Notes under the pieces: generated by a model
The model's input: the letters and a program-made list of their open reading frames with translations, nothing else
What the model was told of the DNA's origin: nothing
Databases searched by the model: none
Assembly: GCA_002708905.1 (NCBI GenBank)
Contig: PAPM01000025.1
Coordinates: 124,001 to 188,000, forward strand
DNA from: Pseudomonadales bacterium
Lineage (GTDB): Bacteria; Pseudomonadota; Gammaproteobacteria; Pseudomonadales; Ketobacteraceae
Reading direction: 5' to 3'
DNA length: 64,000 nt
Translations under genes and position numbers: made by a program
Part shown: in pieces, positions 45,442-54,172 of the stretch
Numbering within the stretch: position 1 is the stretch's first letter
Layout of the letters: each line of letters opens with the position of its first letter

Positions 45442-46296
45442 ATGACAACATCATCTGCCACTGTGGGCAGCATAGCCCTTCCATCCAATCAGCCGCGCTG
45501 GTTTTCCGACAACCCGGACCGGGCCTGGGGAGAGAAGTTCTTTCTTGCCTACAGCCCCGTCTGGATGCTGTCCATGGCAATGATGATGTTTACCGGCTGG
45601 CAGGGGACCTTCAGCGACAGCGCTCTGCTACTGCATTCGCTGTCCGTTGCACTGCCGTTACTGCTGGTGCCCCTGTTGCTCTACCCAAGCGCTGTGGGAA
45701 AACATTGGTGGCAAAGTTACTGGTTCAAAGCCAACGTCTATATGGCCATCTTCAGTATCTTTGGCAACTATGTGGGTTCAGAGTACTTCTTTGATGTACT
45801 GGGCATGGTCTATCACTTTCCCAATGCCACCACCACACTGGATCCTGCTCTGGTGGGGCACAATGACCAGCCTGTACCGGTAATCATGTACTTTTATACT
45901 CACGCTTACTTCATGACGTATCACACCACGGCGGTTTTGGTATTACGCCGACTCATGAGCTCGGGCCTGCCGTTGAAATGGTTGCTGTTTCTGCCCCTGA
46001 CATTAATCGTTGGCTATGCCTGGGCCTGGATGGAAACCAAAGCCATGGCCAATCCGTTGATGGCCACCAGCTTCTATTACACCAACATGCCCGCCATGCT
46101 GGCCTACGGCTCGCTGATATACGCCACCTACTTCGTTGCCAGCTTTCCCATTTTCTATTTTCTCGATGAACACAGGTTAAAGCCGTGGAACTTTCTTAGC
46201 GTTTGTAGCGCCGCCCTGAGTGCAAGCATGCTGGTTTTTTACTTACTGGAAGTATGCGCGCACTGGGTCAACAGATTGGCCGTTTTGTCCAATTGA
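45442..46296 (+). CDS. Cycloeucalenol cycloisomerase (CPI)-like membrane protein
   Basis: A 284-aa protein with about seven to eight membrane helices. Its segments follow the plant CPI1 pattern in order: NPDRAWGEKFFLAYSPVW (24-41), YWFKANVYMAIFS and GNY (93-110), YFFDVLGMVYHFP (115-127), the THAY...YH region (153-161), METKAMAN (197-204) and YATYFVASFPIFYFLDE (227-243). Plant CPI opens the 9beta,19-cyclopropane ring of cycloeucalenol to give obtusifoliol, the substrate of CYP51. Here it is in one operon with a CYP51 fusion. The identification is from remembered family sequence, not a search; another isomerase-type membrane role is possible. Confidence 0.8.
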   Translation: MTTSSATVGSIALPSNQPRWFSDNPDRAWGEKFFLAYSPVWMLSMAMMMFTGWQGTFSDSALLLHSLSVALPLLLVPLLLYPSAVGKHWWQSYWFKANVYMAIFSIFGNYVGSEYFFDVLGMVYHFPNATTTLDPALVGHNDQPVPVIMYFYTHAYFMTYHTTAVLVLRRLMSSGLPLKWLLFLPLTLIVGYAWAWMETKAMANPLMATSFYYTNMPAMLAYGSLIYATYFVASFPIFYFLDEHRLKPWNFLSVCSAALSASMLVFYLLEVCAHWVNRLAVLSN

Positions 46297-46374
46297 TCGT
46301 ACTTGTGGGATACCGCTACCACTCCTATGCTGAGTATATCTAGTGGGGATATAGAGCAGTAGGGGTTAGCCACG

Positions 46375-47673
46375 ATGGCCATCTCGTTTAAACGCAACCT
46401 GGCCGGTGCGTTTAATAGACCGAACAATAATATCGCTTATGTTGATGGCTTACGTGCATTGTCTTGTTTGGGCATTTTGCTATACCACAGTTTTTTTCTG
46501 CTTCACATGTTCGTGAATGAAGCTGAATTCAACCAATTTGTAAAAGACACGCCCCTGTACTTATCCTGGGTCTGGGGAATGGACAAAGGGGTAGATGTGT
46601 TCTTTGTCATCAGTGGTTTTCTGATTGGCCGCATGCTGTTCAAAGAACACCAACAAACCGGAAGCATCAATTTAAAGAGCTTCTACTGGCGTAGACTGTT
46701 AAGGCTCACACCGGTCTATTTGTTCGCGATCGTCATTTTTTTCCTGTTGGCGGGGCCTCAATACTCACAAACCCTGTGGGCCAATGCGCTGTACATCAAT
46801 AATTTTCTACCGTTGGTATCCATGTCCATGCCCTGGACCTGGAGCCTCGCTGTCGAGGAACAGTTTTACATCCTCATGCCATTGCTGTTGCTGACACTGG
46901 TGCTGCCCTTTCGCCGTGGGCTTCTTCTATTGGTCGGCTTGTTAATGCTTTCTTTTGTAATCATTACAATGATCATCATGTGGGATGAAATACTTTGGCA
47001 GCAGCCATATCACACCATTTTCACCAGCAAAGAATATATCGTTCACTATTTTGATACGCTGTATGTAAACCTCCACACCCGTTTCGGCACCCTGGTGAGC
47101 GGCGTGATTCTCGCGTATTTAACTGTGCATCACCCATTGCTGCTTGATCGCCTGGTCAAGCATAACGTTGTGGCGACCGTATTAACGGTGACCCTGGTAA
47201 CGCTGGCGGGGCTGGGCGTACTGCTGAACGGCAACAAACATTGGTTGGGCGATTCACTGACACTCTCCAGACTGATGCTGATACTGGATCGCAATCTATT
47301 GGGTATAGCCATTTGCTGGCTGATTTTAATGTGCTCCGCACCCGGGTGGCTGGGGCGAGTGCTTCGGCAGGTACTGGGTGCGCGCTTCTGGTACCCCTTC
47401 GCACAGCTGTCCTACTCCATGTACCTATTTCACTACATGCTGGCAGTTCCCCTATTGTGGGCTGCCATTCAATTAATGAAAGACGTGTATGGGGAGGCGC
47501 TGGTTTTCCAGCATCATTGGTTCCTGGCGATATTCATTGTGCTGTTGGTGCTGACATTACCCATCAGTCTGCTGGCGTATGCACTGGTGGAGAAGCCCTT
47601 CATGAACCGACGGGGACCAGCCGTTGCTGAAGCGGGCAAAACGGTCCCACTACCCTCCGCTTCCCAGATTTAA
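46375..47673 (+). CDS. Acyltransferase-3 family membrane protein
   Basis: A 432-aa protein with about ten membrane helices. It starts with the family signature YVDGLRALSCLGILLYHSFF (catalytic-type R and H) and has VDVFFVISGFLIG and SFYWRRLLRLTPVYL. These enzymes move acyl groups to sugars, lipids or other acceptors at the membrane. It is 78 bp after the CPI gene and may be the last gene of the operon. Esterification of the sterol 3-hydroxyl, or of an unrelated lipid, are both possible. Its end overlaps the AarF-like gene by 4 bp. Confidence 0.87.
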   Translation: MAISFKRNLAGAFNRPNNNIAYVDGLRALSCLGILLYHSFFLLHMFVNEAEFNQFVKDTPLYLSWVWGMDKGVDVFFVISGFLIGRMLFKEHQQTGSINLKSFYWRRLLRLTPVYLFAIVIFFLLAGPQYSQTLWANALYINNFLPLVSMSMPWTWSLAVEEQFYILMPLLLLTLVLPFRRGLLLLVGLLMLSFVIITMIIMWDEILWQQPYHTIFTSKEYIVHYFDTLYVNLHTRFGTLVSGVILAYLTVHHPLLLDRLVKHNVVATVLTVTLVTLAGLGVLLNGNKHWLGDSLTLSRLMLILDRNLLGIAICWLILMCSAPGWLGRVLRQVLGARFWYPFAQLSYSMYLFHYMLAVPLLWAAIQLMKDVYGEALVFQHHWFLAIFIVLLVLTLPISLLAYALVEKPFMNRRGPAVAEAGKTVPLPSASQI

Positions 47674-48914
47674 TCGACAACCACTTTATAGGTTTTTAAC
47701 AGGCCGCCGAAGGTCAGCACCACCCGCGCCACCGAAACAAACGAATCCGGAATCTTCACTTTAAGGTCACGCATTTTATCCAATGCAGTACTGAGAATAT
47801 CAGTGGCCTCATGGCGACGTAAATTTTCCTTCAGCACCAGTTCCGCCACTTCCTCAAACACACCCTGATCCCGCGCAACAAAGCCGGCGTTTCTGAACAA
47901 TTCACCCAACGGCCGATCCGATTGGATGCGACCAAACAACACCTGTAACAACACGGCATAGTGCTGGGTTTCTTCCGGCGTTAATTCTCCAATGGCACCG
48001 TAATCCAATACTGCCACCTGACCGTCATTCATCACCAGGAAATTACCCGGGTGGGGGTCCGCATGGTAACAACCAAAGTTGGTAATCTGCTGGACATAAC
48101 AACTCAGCAGCTGTCGCAGCAGGCTTTCTGCCTTGGCGGGATTCTGGTTGAGGTAGTCCGTCAAGCGCATACCATCTATCCACTCCGTCACCAACACCCG
48201 GCTGGTACTGAGTTGATCGTACATTTTGGGCACGTAAATCAGATCCGCGTGGGGCAAGGCGGAAAACTTGCGCAAATTCGCCTCTTCCGTCAGAAAGTCC
48301 AGTTCCTGCATGGTCATGGTAATGATTTGTTCCATCACCTGTTTCAGGTCGAACTGGCTGATCAATGGCGCACCGAAGGTGCCGAGGGCCTTGAACACCA
48401 TGGAATCCTGTCGAAACAGTTTGCGGGCATGAGGCAGTTGCACTTTCACCGCCACCTTTTCACCGGTTTTGAGCACTGCTTTGTGCACCTGGGCCACAGA
48501 CGCCGCCGCCACGGCCTTTTCATCAAACTCAGCAAACTGGTCCCGCCAGTTGGAGCCCCACTCACGTGCGAGCACCGTTTCAATGCGGCGGAAGGACACC
48601 GGCTTGGCATCATCCTGCAACTTGCCCAGCTCCGCCACATACTGCATAGGCAGAATATCGGAACGGGAACTGAGAAACTGGCCGAACTTGACCCAAATGG
48701 CGCCGTTATCATGGAACAATTGAGTGAGCTTGCGGGCCCCTTTATAGTGGGTCTGTGCCAGCAGCTTACGCTGTTCCAGGGGCGATAACTCTGCCGACTG
48801 ATTGCGATAGGACCGATAGGATTGTTCAATCTCAATGCCTACCCGGGTCGCGCTGAGGTACCGTTCCCCGCCGGTCACCACAGAATTTACGGTATCAAAT
48901 AGATCGTTCAGCAT
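47670..48914 (-). CDS. AarF/ABC1/UbiB-family kinase-like protein
   Basis: A 414-aa atypical kinase-like protein, separate from the true ubiB at 50.6 kb. It has the KxGQ motif (VKFGQFLSSRSD), the Ala-rich nucleotide loop (AAASVAQVHKA), the invariant Lys in VAVKVQ, the ExD-type EWIDG, the catalytic DPHPGN and the metal LDYGAIGEL. There are no C-terminal membrane helices, unlike UbiB. The start at 48914 is chosen by family N-terminus; an in-frame ATG at 49022 would add 36 residues without homology. Divergent from ubiE, and possibly tied to ubiquinone or lipid handling. Confidence 0.85.
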   Translation of the reverse strand: MLNDLFDTVNSVVTGGERYLSATRVGIEIEQSYRSYRNQSAELSPLEQRKLLAQTHYKGARKLTQLFHDNGAIWVKFGQFLSSRSDILPMQYVAELGKLQDDAKPVSFRRIETVLAREWGSNWRDQFAEFDEKAVAAASVAQVHKAVLKTGEKVAVKVQLPHARKLFRQDSMVFKALGTFGAPLISQFDLKQVMEQIITMTMQELDFLTEEANLRKFSALPHADLIYVPKMYDQLSTSRVLVTEWIDGMRLTDYLNQNPAKAESLLRQLLSCYVQQITNFGCYHADPHPGNFLVMNDGQVAVLDYGAIGELTPEETQHYAVLLQVLFGRIQSDRPLGELFRNAGFVARDQGVFEEVAELVLKENLRRHEATDILSTALDKMRDLKVKIPDSFVSVARVVLTFGGLLKTYKVVVD

Positions 48915-49170
48915 AATGCCAACTCGTTGTTGTTCTAATTTCCTGAAATTGAGCCACGGCTCGAATATAGAACTCGAATATACCCATTGTACTGTAATTT
49001 TCCATGGCCTTAAGGTCACCATTTGTGCCTGCCGTGGGCCAATGGCCGAAATACACTTAATTTATTGATCTGGCTGCTGAACTGAGCAGTTACTAAAGTC
49101 CGGAAGCCGGCACAGTCTTGCTTCCGGCGGCCTAATCCGCGAAGATACCCTCCGCACTTGGAGGCCCCTG

Positions 49171-49920
49171 ATGTCCAACGAAAAAACCACCCATTTCGGC
49201 TATAAAAACGTGCCGGTCGAGCAAAAGCAGAAGTATGTAGGCGAGGTGTTCCATTCCGTCGCCAGCAAATACGACATCATGAACGACCTGATGTCCATGG
49301 GCATTCACCGCCTGTGGAAGCGTTATACCATCGAGATGAGCGGCGCCCGCCCCGGCCATACCATTCTTGACCTGGCAGGCGGCACCGGGGACCTCACCAT
49401 GAAGTTCTCCCGTATCGTCGGAGATGAAGGTAAAGTCATCCTCTCGGACATCAATTCCTCCATGCTCAATGTGGGTCGCGACAAACTGCTGGATCATGGC
49501 TATGCCGGCAACATCGAGTATGTACAGGCCAATGCCGAGTGCCTGCCGTTTGCCGACAACACATTTGATTGCATCACCATTGCCTTCGGCCTGCGCAATG
49601 TAACCGACAAGCAGAAAGCCCTGGAATCCATGACCAGGGTTCTGAAGCCCGGCGGCCGCCTGCTGGTGCTGGAGTTCTCCAAACCCACCAACCCCACGTT
49701 CGAGCGAGTCTACGATCGCTATTCTTTCCGTATACTGCCGTTGATGGGCAAGCTGGTGGCGAACGATCCGGACAGTTACCGCTACCTGGCTGAATCCATT
49801 CGTATGCATCCGGACCAGAAAACCCTGAAGCATATGATGCGCAAAGCGGGACTGGACCGGGTGGATTACCACAATCTAACCGGTGGCGTGGTGGCCCTGC
49901 ACCGGGGCTTCAAGTACTGA
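49171..49920 (+). CDS. ubiE: Ubiquinone/menaquinone C-methyltransferase UbiE
   Basis: A 249-aa SAM-dependent methyltransferase for demethylmenaquinol and 2-polyprenyl-6-methoxybenzoquinol. The SAM motif is [10 protein letters not shown], and the UbiE signatures FGLRNVTD and [14 protein letters not shown] are present. It is the first gene of the ubiE-ubiJ-ubiB operon. Confidence 0.97.
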   Translation: MSNEKTTHFGYKNVPVEQKQKYVGEVFHSVASKYDIMNDLMSMGIHRLWKRYTIEMSGARPGHTILDLAGGTGDLTMKFSRIVGDEGKVILSDINSSMLNVGRDKLLDHGYAGNIEYVQANAECLPFADNTFDCITIAFGLRNVTDKQKALESMTRVLKPGGRLLVLEFSKPTNPTFERVYDRYSFRILPLMGKLVANDPDSYRYLAESIRMHPDQKTLKHMMRKAGLDRVDYHNLTGGVVALHRGFKY

Positions 49921-49933
49921 TGGACATGTTCTG

Positions 49934-50599
49934 ATGGATGAGCATCGCCAGTCCCTGATTCCGATATTTCTCACTGAGCAGCTGGAACGGGCCGCCAATC
50001 GCGCCCTGTACTACGCCCCGGTGACGCGACTGCAACTCACAAAGCTGAAGGGCAAATCCCTTGCCATCGAACTGCAACGACCGGACTTTGCCTTGTTAAT
50101 GGAAGTGGGCAAGCGCCGACTCAGTTTCCAGAACCACTGGGAACAGGAGCCGGATGTGACCATAAAAGGCCCCGCTGTGGCCCTGCTGCGCCAAATCGGC
50201 AGTGAGGACACCACCCCCGCCGATCTCATGAAGCTGGGGATCGAGTTGCAGGGTGATCAACAACTGGCACAGCAGTTTCTGCAGGTCATTCGCGACCTGG
50301 ACCTGGATCTGGAAAGCGTGTTGGGCGACCTGATCGGCGATGTGGCCGCACACCAGGTGAGCGAGGTGGCCAAAGTCGGCTTCAGCTGGCTCAAAGGGGC
50401 CGCCAAAACCGTGTTGCAACAGTCCCGCCATATGATCGCCGAGGAACGGGAATGGGTGCTGACACCCCGCAAATTCCAGCGCTTTCGCACCGATGTGGAA
50501 GATCTTAGAGAAGACACCGACCGCCTGCAGGCCCGCCTGCAACGATTACAGAAATCCCTGAATCCACCCTCTGAAGATAATAACGAGCCAACACTTTGA
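49934..50599 (+). CDS. ubiJ: Ubiquinone biosynthesis accessory factor UbiJ (SCP2 domain)
   Basis: A 221-aa protein with an N-terminal SCP2 lipid-binding domain (about 10-110) and a C-terminal coiled coil (about 165-215). UbiJ forms the lipid-binding scaffold of the Ubi complex with UbiK. The start at 49934 is 13 bp after the ubiE stop; an ATG at 49883 lies inside ubiE and is less likely. The stop overlaps the ubiB start. Confidence 0.9.
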   Translation: MDEHRQSLIPIFLTEQLERAANRALYYAPVTRLQLTKLKGKSLAIELQRPDFALLMEVGKRRLSFQNHWEQEPDVTIKGPAVALLRQIGSEDTTPADLMKLGIELQGDQQLAQQFLQVIRDLDLDLESVLGDLIGDVAAHQVSEVAKVGFSWLKGAAKTVLQQSRHMIAEEREWVLTPRKFQRFRTDVEDLREDTDRLQARLQRLQKSLNPPSEDNNEPTL

Positions 50600-52251
50600 G
50601 ACGCCTAGCCCGACTGTTCACCATCTTCACCTTGCTGGCCCGTTATCGCCTGGATGAGCTGTTGCCGGATCACGCCGCCACCGGTCCGTTGAAGTGGTTG
50701 ATTCGCCTGCACCCTGCCGCCTGGGGGGCCTCCACCGACACTCATCCCTGGGGCCGCGCCCGCTTGGCGATGGAACAGCTGGGACCGGTGTTCATCAAGT
50801 TCGGCCAGCTGCTTTCCACCCGCCATGACCTGTTGCCCGAGGAAGCCATCGAGGACCTGTCCAACCTGCAGGACAACGTGCCGCCCTTTGGTGAGCAGGC
50901 CGCGTTCGACATCATTGAGCAGGAATTGAAAGGTAACATCGCCGACCTGTACGGCTCCCTGGAGCGCACGCCGCTGGCGTCGGCTTCGGTGGCACAGGTT
51001 CACGCCGGAACCTTAAAGGATGGCCGTGAAATTGTGGTGAAGGTCATCCGCCCCGGCATCGAAAAGATCGTGGAACGGGATCTGGCACTGCTGCTGACCG
51101 GTGCCCGCTGGCTGGAAAAGCTGGTACCGGAAACCCGCCGCTTCCACCCGGTACAGGTGGTGAAAGACTATCGGCATATCCTGCTGGGGGAACTGGACCT
51201 GGGCCAGGAAGCGGCCAACTCCGCCCAGTTCCGGCGTAATTTTGAAGACTCACCCCTGCTTTATGTGCCTGAAATTCATTGGAATTTAAGCACCAGCAAG
51301 GTCATGACCATGGAGCGGGTCTACGGTGTGCCGGTGTCCGATACCGAGACCATGCTGAAAGCGGGGGTTAAGCTGGAATACCTGTCCGAGATGGGCGTGG
51401 AGATCTTCTTCACCCAGGTGTTCCGGGATAACTTCTTCCACGCCGACATGCACCCCGGTAACGTCATGGTGAACCTGGCGGACCCCCAGAACCCCCAGTA
51501 CCTATCCCTGGACAACGCCATAGTCGGTACCCTCAACAAGGAAGAACGTTTCCTGCTGGCCCGCCAGCTCATGGCCTTACTGGATAAGGATTATGAGCAG
51601 ATCGCCATTCTGCTGGTGGAGGCGGGCTGGGTGCCCAAGCACACCAAGATCCACGAATTCCAGAACGCCCTGCGTACGGTGCTGGAGCCGGTGCTGGAGC
51701 GCCCCCTGCATGAAATCGAGTTCGGCCCCGTGCTGATCCGCCTGTTCCAGACCGCCCGCCGCTTCGAAATGCAGGCCCTGCCCCAGTTCATGCTGCTGGA
51801 AAAAACCCTGATTCATGTGGAAGGACTGGGCCGTCAGCTCTATCCTGAATTGGATATCTGGGAAATTGGACGCCCCTTGCTGGAACAGTGGATACGTGAT
51901 CAGATCGGGCCGTCCGCCATCATGCAGACCGTGAAACGCAACGCCCCCGCCCTGATCGAGCAAATTCCGCATATTCCCAAATTGGCATGGGATGCGCTGC
52001 AGGAAATGCGTAAACTGAGTGAGAACCAACAGAAACTGCTTGAACAAGTGGAGCAGCGGCACCTTGGCCAGTTACGCAGGGATCGCATCATCACCCTGCT
52101 GGGACTAATAGGATTAGGCATCGGTTTGAGCTGGGGCCTGAACCCGGATTGGCTGCCGGACTGGCAGCAGGTACCCATGGGCGCCTGGATCAGCGGCGGT
52201 ATCGGTGCAGCGCTCCTGTTAACGCGCTTGCGGGGCCAATCACATGATTGA
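50596..52251 (+). CDS. ubiB: Ubiquinone biosynthesis protein UbiB
   Basis: A 551-aa atypical kinase/ATPase needed for ubiquinone synthesis. It has KxGQ (FIKFGQLLSTRHD), the Ala-rich loop (ASASVAQVHAG), DMHPGN and LDNAIVG. Two C-terminal membrane helices (about 495-515 and 525-545) follow. The start is TTG at 50596, overlapping the ubiJ TGA by 4 bp (TTGA), which suggests coupled translation; the N-terminus MRRLARLFTIF is that of other UbiB. Confidence 0.95.
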   Translation: MRRLARLFTIFTLLARYRLDELLPDHAATGPLKWLIRLHPAAWGASTDTHPWGRARLAMEQLGPVFIKFGQLLSTRHDLLPEEAIEDLSNLQDNVPPFGEQAAFDIIEQELKGNIADLYGSLERTPLASASVAQVHAGTLKDGREIVVKVIRPGIEKIVERDLALLLTGARWLEKLVPETRRFHPVQVVKDYRHILLGELDLGQEAANSAQFRRNFEDSPLLYVPEIHWNLSTSKVMTMERVYGVPVSDTETMLKAGVKLEYLSEMGVEIFFTQVFRDNFFHADMHPGNVMVNLADPQNPQYLSLDNAIVGTLNKEERFLLARQLMALLDKDYEQIAILLVEAGWVPKHTKIHEFQNALRTVLEPVLERPLHEIEFGPVLIRLFQTARRFEMQALPQFMLLEKTLIHVEGLGRQLYPELDIWEIGRPLLEQWIRDQIGPSAIMQTVKRNAPALIEQIPHIPKLAWDALQEMRKLSENQQKLLEQVEQRHLGQLRRDRIITLLGLIGLGIGLSWGLNPDWLPDWQQVPMGAWISGGIGAALLLTRLRGQSHD

Positions 52252-52270
52252 TATTTTTTCACCAGGAATA

Positions 52271-52309
52271 AGAACAAATTACACGCTTGTAATATTGTTC
52301 TCATATAAT
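52271..52309 (+). promoter_or_regulatory. Dyad and -10 element just before hisE
   Basis: AGAACAAATTACA and TGTAATATTGTTCT form an imperfect inverted repeat (52271-52301). A TATAAT (52304-52309) ends 5 bp before the hisE ATG, and no SD is visible, so a transcript starting there would be leaderless. A -35 is not clear (TTACAC is 19 bp away). Confidence 0.45.
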
Positions 52310-52314
52310 GTTAT

Positions 52315-52644
52315 ATGACTGACACATTAGCCGCACTGGACAAAGTGCTCATCGAACGCAAGCAGGCGGAACCGGACAGCTCCTACGTCGCCAGTCTTTA
52401 TCACAAGGGTCTCAACAAGATCCTGGAGAAAGTGGGCGAGGAAGCCACCGAAACCCTGCTGGCCGCCAAAGACGCAGAACACAGCAAGCAGTACGATGAC
52501 GTCATATACGAAACCGCTGACCTCTGGTTCCACACGCTGGTGATGCTGCACCAGCTGGATTTGTCGTCGGCTGATGTTTTGAAAGAACTGGAACGCCGCT
52601 TTGACTTGTCAGGGCTGGTGGAGAAAGCGAACAGAAACAAGTAA
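52315..52644 (+). CDS. hisE: Phosphoribosyl-ATP pyrophosphatase
   Basis: A 109-aa all-helical MazG-fold enzyme for the second step of histidine synthesis. The metal-binding [15 protein letters not shown] and [12 protein letters not shown] segments are present. In Pseudomonas hisI precedes it; here it follows ubiB after 63 bp with no hisI between. There is no SD, and an upstream -10 lies very close to the ATG. It is followed by tatABC. Confidence 0.94.
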   Translation: MTDTLAALDKVLIERKQAEPDSSYVASLYHKGLNKILEKVGEEATETLLAAKDAEHSKQYDDVIYETADLWFHTLVMLHQLDLSSADVLKELERRFDLSGLVEKANRNK

Positions 52645-52660
52645 CAACGGGAGTAACCCT

Positions 52661-52894
52661 ATGGGTTTTGGTGGTATTGGTATTTGGCAACTCTTAATCG
52701 TACTGGCGATCATCCTGCTGATCTTTGGTACCAAGCGCCTGCGCAACCTGGGTGGAGACCTGGGTGGAGCCATCAAGGGCTTCAAGAAAGCCATGAGCGA
52801 TGAAGAGAAAAAAGAAGAGCAGGCAAAGCTGGCTGAGAAGAAAGAAGGCGAAGTCATCGACGCCACCGCTGAAAAGAAGAAAGACCAGGCCTGA
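52661..52894 (+). CDS. tatA: Sec-independent protein translocase TatA
   Basis: A 77-aa protein with one N-terminal membrane helix ([18 protein letters not shown]), the [10 protein letters not shown] hinge, an amphipathic helix and a Lys/Glu-rich tail. TatA forms the pore of the twin-arginine translocase for folded proteins. The start at 52661 has GGGAG upstream; an earlier ATG in the hisE end is not likely. Confidence 0.96.
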   Translation: MGFGGIGIWQLLIVLAIILLIFGTKRLRNLGGDLGGAIKGFKKAMSDEEKKEEQAKLAEKKEGEVIDATAEKKKDQA

Positions 52895-52911
52895 TCGACT
52901 GAGGACACCTG

Positions 52912-53361
52912 ATGTTCGATATAGGCTTTTTTGAGCTGGTATTGCTGGGCGTGGTGGGCTTGCTGGTATTAGGGCCGGAACGCCTGCCCCATGCTGTGCG
53001 CATGACCACCGCCTACCTGGGCAAGATCCGCCGGGCGGTCTCCAGTGTGCGGGAAGAGTTCGAGCGCGAAGTCAACATGCACGAAATGCAACAGCGCATC
53101 AAACAGCAGCTGGATGAATCCGGCCTGGATGAAGCCCAGAAGTCTTTGCAGGCACTGAAGCAACAGGTGGAAGGGCCCGTCAAGCAAAAGTCTCATGTTT
53201 TCGGTGTAGCCCTGCCGGAACAGGCCGAAGACGACCCGGACACCCGCCACAACCCGACAGCGCCGGAAAACGAAGCAGAGCCCCTGCCGAAGCCCGAACC
53301 CGAAGTTGAGCCCGACCCCGAAGCTGTACCTGAGGCCAAACAAGAATCACCCAAAGCATGA
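52912..53361 (+). CDS. tatB: Sec-independent protein translocase TatB
   Basis: A 149-aa protein with one membrane helix, LGPERLPHAVR, an amphipathic stretch and a long Glu/Pro-rich tail. With TatC it forms the signal-peptide receptor. It overlaps tatC by 4 bp (ATGA). Confidence 0.95.
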   Translation: MFDIGFFELVLLGVVGLLVLGPERLPHAVRMTTAYLGKIRRAVSSVREEFEREVNMHEMQQRIKQQLDESGLDEAQKSLQALKQQVEGPVKQKSHVFGVALPEQAEDDPDTRHNPTAPENEAEPLPKPEPEVEPDPEAVPEAKQESPKA

Positions 53362-54170
53362 ACAAGAATAAGCAGCCTGACACCGGTGAAGGAAATCTGA
53401 CGCTGATCGGCCATTTGGTCGAGTTGCGCAATCGCATCATGAAGTCGCTGCTGGCGATTCTGGTGGTGTTCCTGAGCCTGATTTATTTTGCCAATGATAT
53501 TTATGAACTGGTGGCCAAGCCGATACGGGATCAATTGCCCGAAGGCACCACCATGATCGCCACCGATGTCACTTCCACCTTCTTTGCTCCATTCAAGTTA
53601 ACGCTGGTGGTGGCTTTCTTTTTAGCCATGCCGGTGGTGCTGGGTCAGATCTGGCGTTTTATCGCGCCGGGGCTGTATGAGCACGAGCGCAAATACGCCT
53701 TGCCACTGCTTATACTGAGTGTACTGCTGTTTTACGCCGGTATCGCCTTCGCCCACTTCGTGATTTTCCCACTGATCATGAACTTTTTTGTTATGGCCAG
53801 TCCGGAGAACGTCACCGTGACGCCGGATATCGCCCAATACCTGACGATCGCCCTGAAACTGTTCTTTGCTTTTGGATTGGCATTCGAAATCCCCATTGCT
53901 ACGATGATCCTGGTGATTGCCGGTGTCACCACCGTTAAAGAACTGAGTGCCAAACGCCCCTACGTAATTCTGTTCTGTTTCGTTTTCGGCATGCTGTTGA
54001 CCCCCCCGGACCCGTTTTCACAGTCCATGCTGGCTATTCCAATGTGGATGCTGTTTGAGATGGGACTGCTGATGTCCAGACTGTTTAAACCGCGCAAGTC
54101 TCGGGACGAGTATGACCATCCTGATCCTGAAGAAGCTGAAAACGAACTGACCAAGAAAACCGACGGCTAA
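53358..54170 (+). CDS. tatC: Sec-independent protein translocase TatC
   Basis: A 270-aa protein with six membrane helices. The N-terminal LIGHLVELRNRI and first-periplasmic-loop Glu region are typical of TatC, the core receptor for twin-arginine signals. It is last in tatABC and convergent with dtd (2 bp between stops). Confidence 0.97.
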   Translation: MNKNKQPDTGEGNLTLIGHLVELRNRIMKSLLAILVVFLSLIYFANDIYELVAKPIRDQLPEGTTMIATDVTSTFFAPFKLTLVVAFFLAMPVVLGQIWRFIAPGLYEHERKYALPLLILSVLLFYAGIAFAHFVIFPLIMNFFVMASPENVTVTPDIAQYLTIALKLFFAFGLAFEIPIATMILVIAGVTTVKELSAKRPYVILFCFVFGMLLTPPDPFSQSMLAIPMWMLFEMGLLMSRLFKPRKSRDEYDHPDPEEAENELTKKTDG

Positions 54171-54172
54171 CC

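Noticed and set aside
47670-48914. The AarF-like gene as a second ubiB
   Set aside because: It lacks the two C-terminal membrane helices of UbiB, and a complete ubiB is present at 50596-52251.
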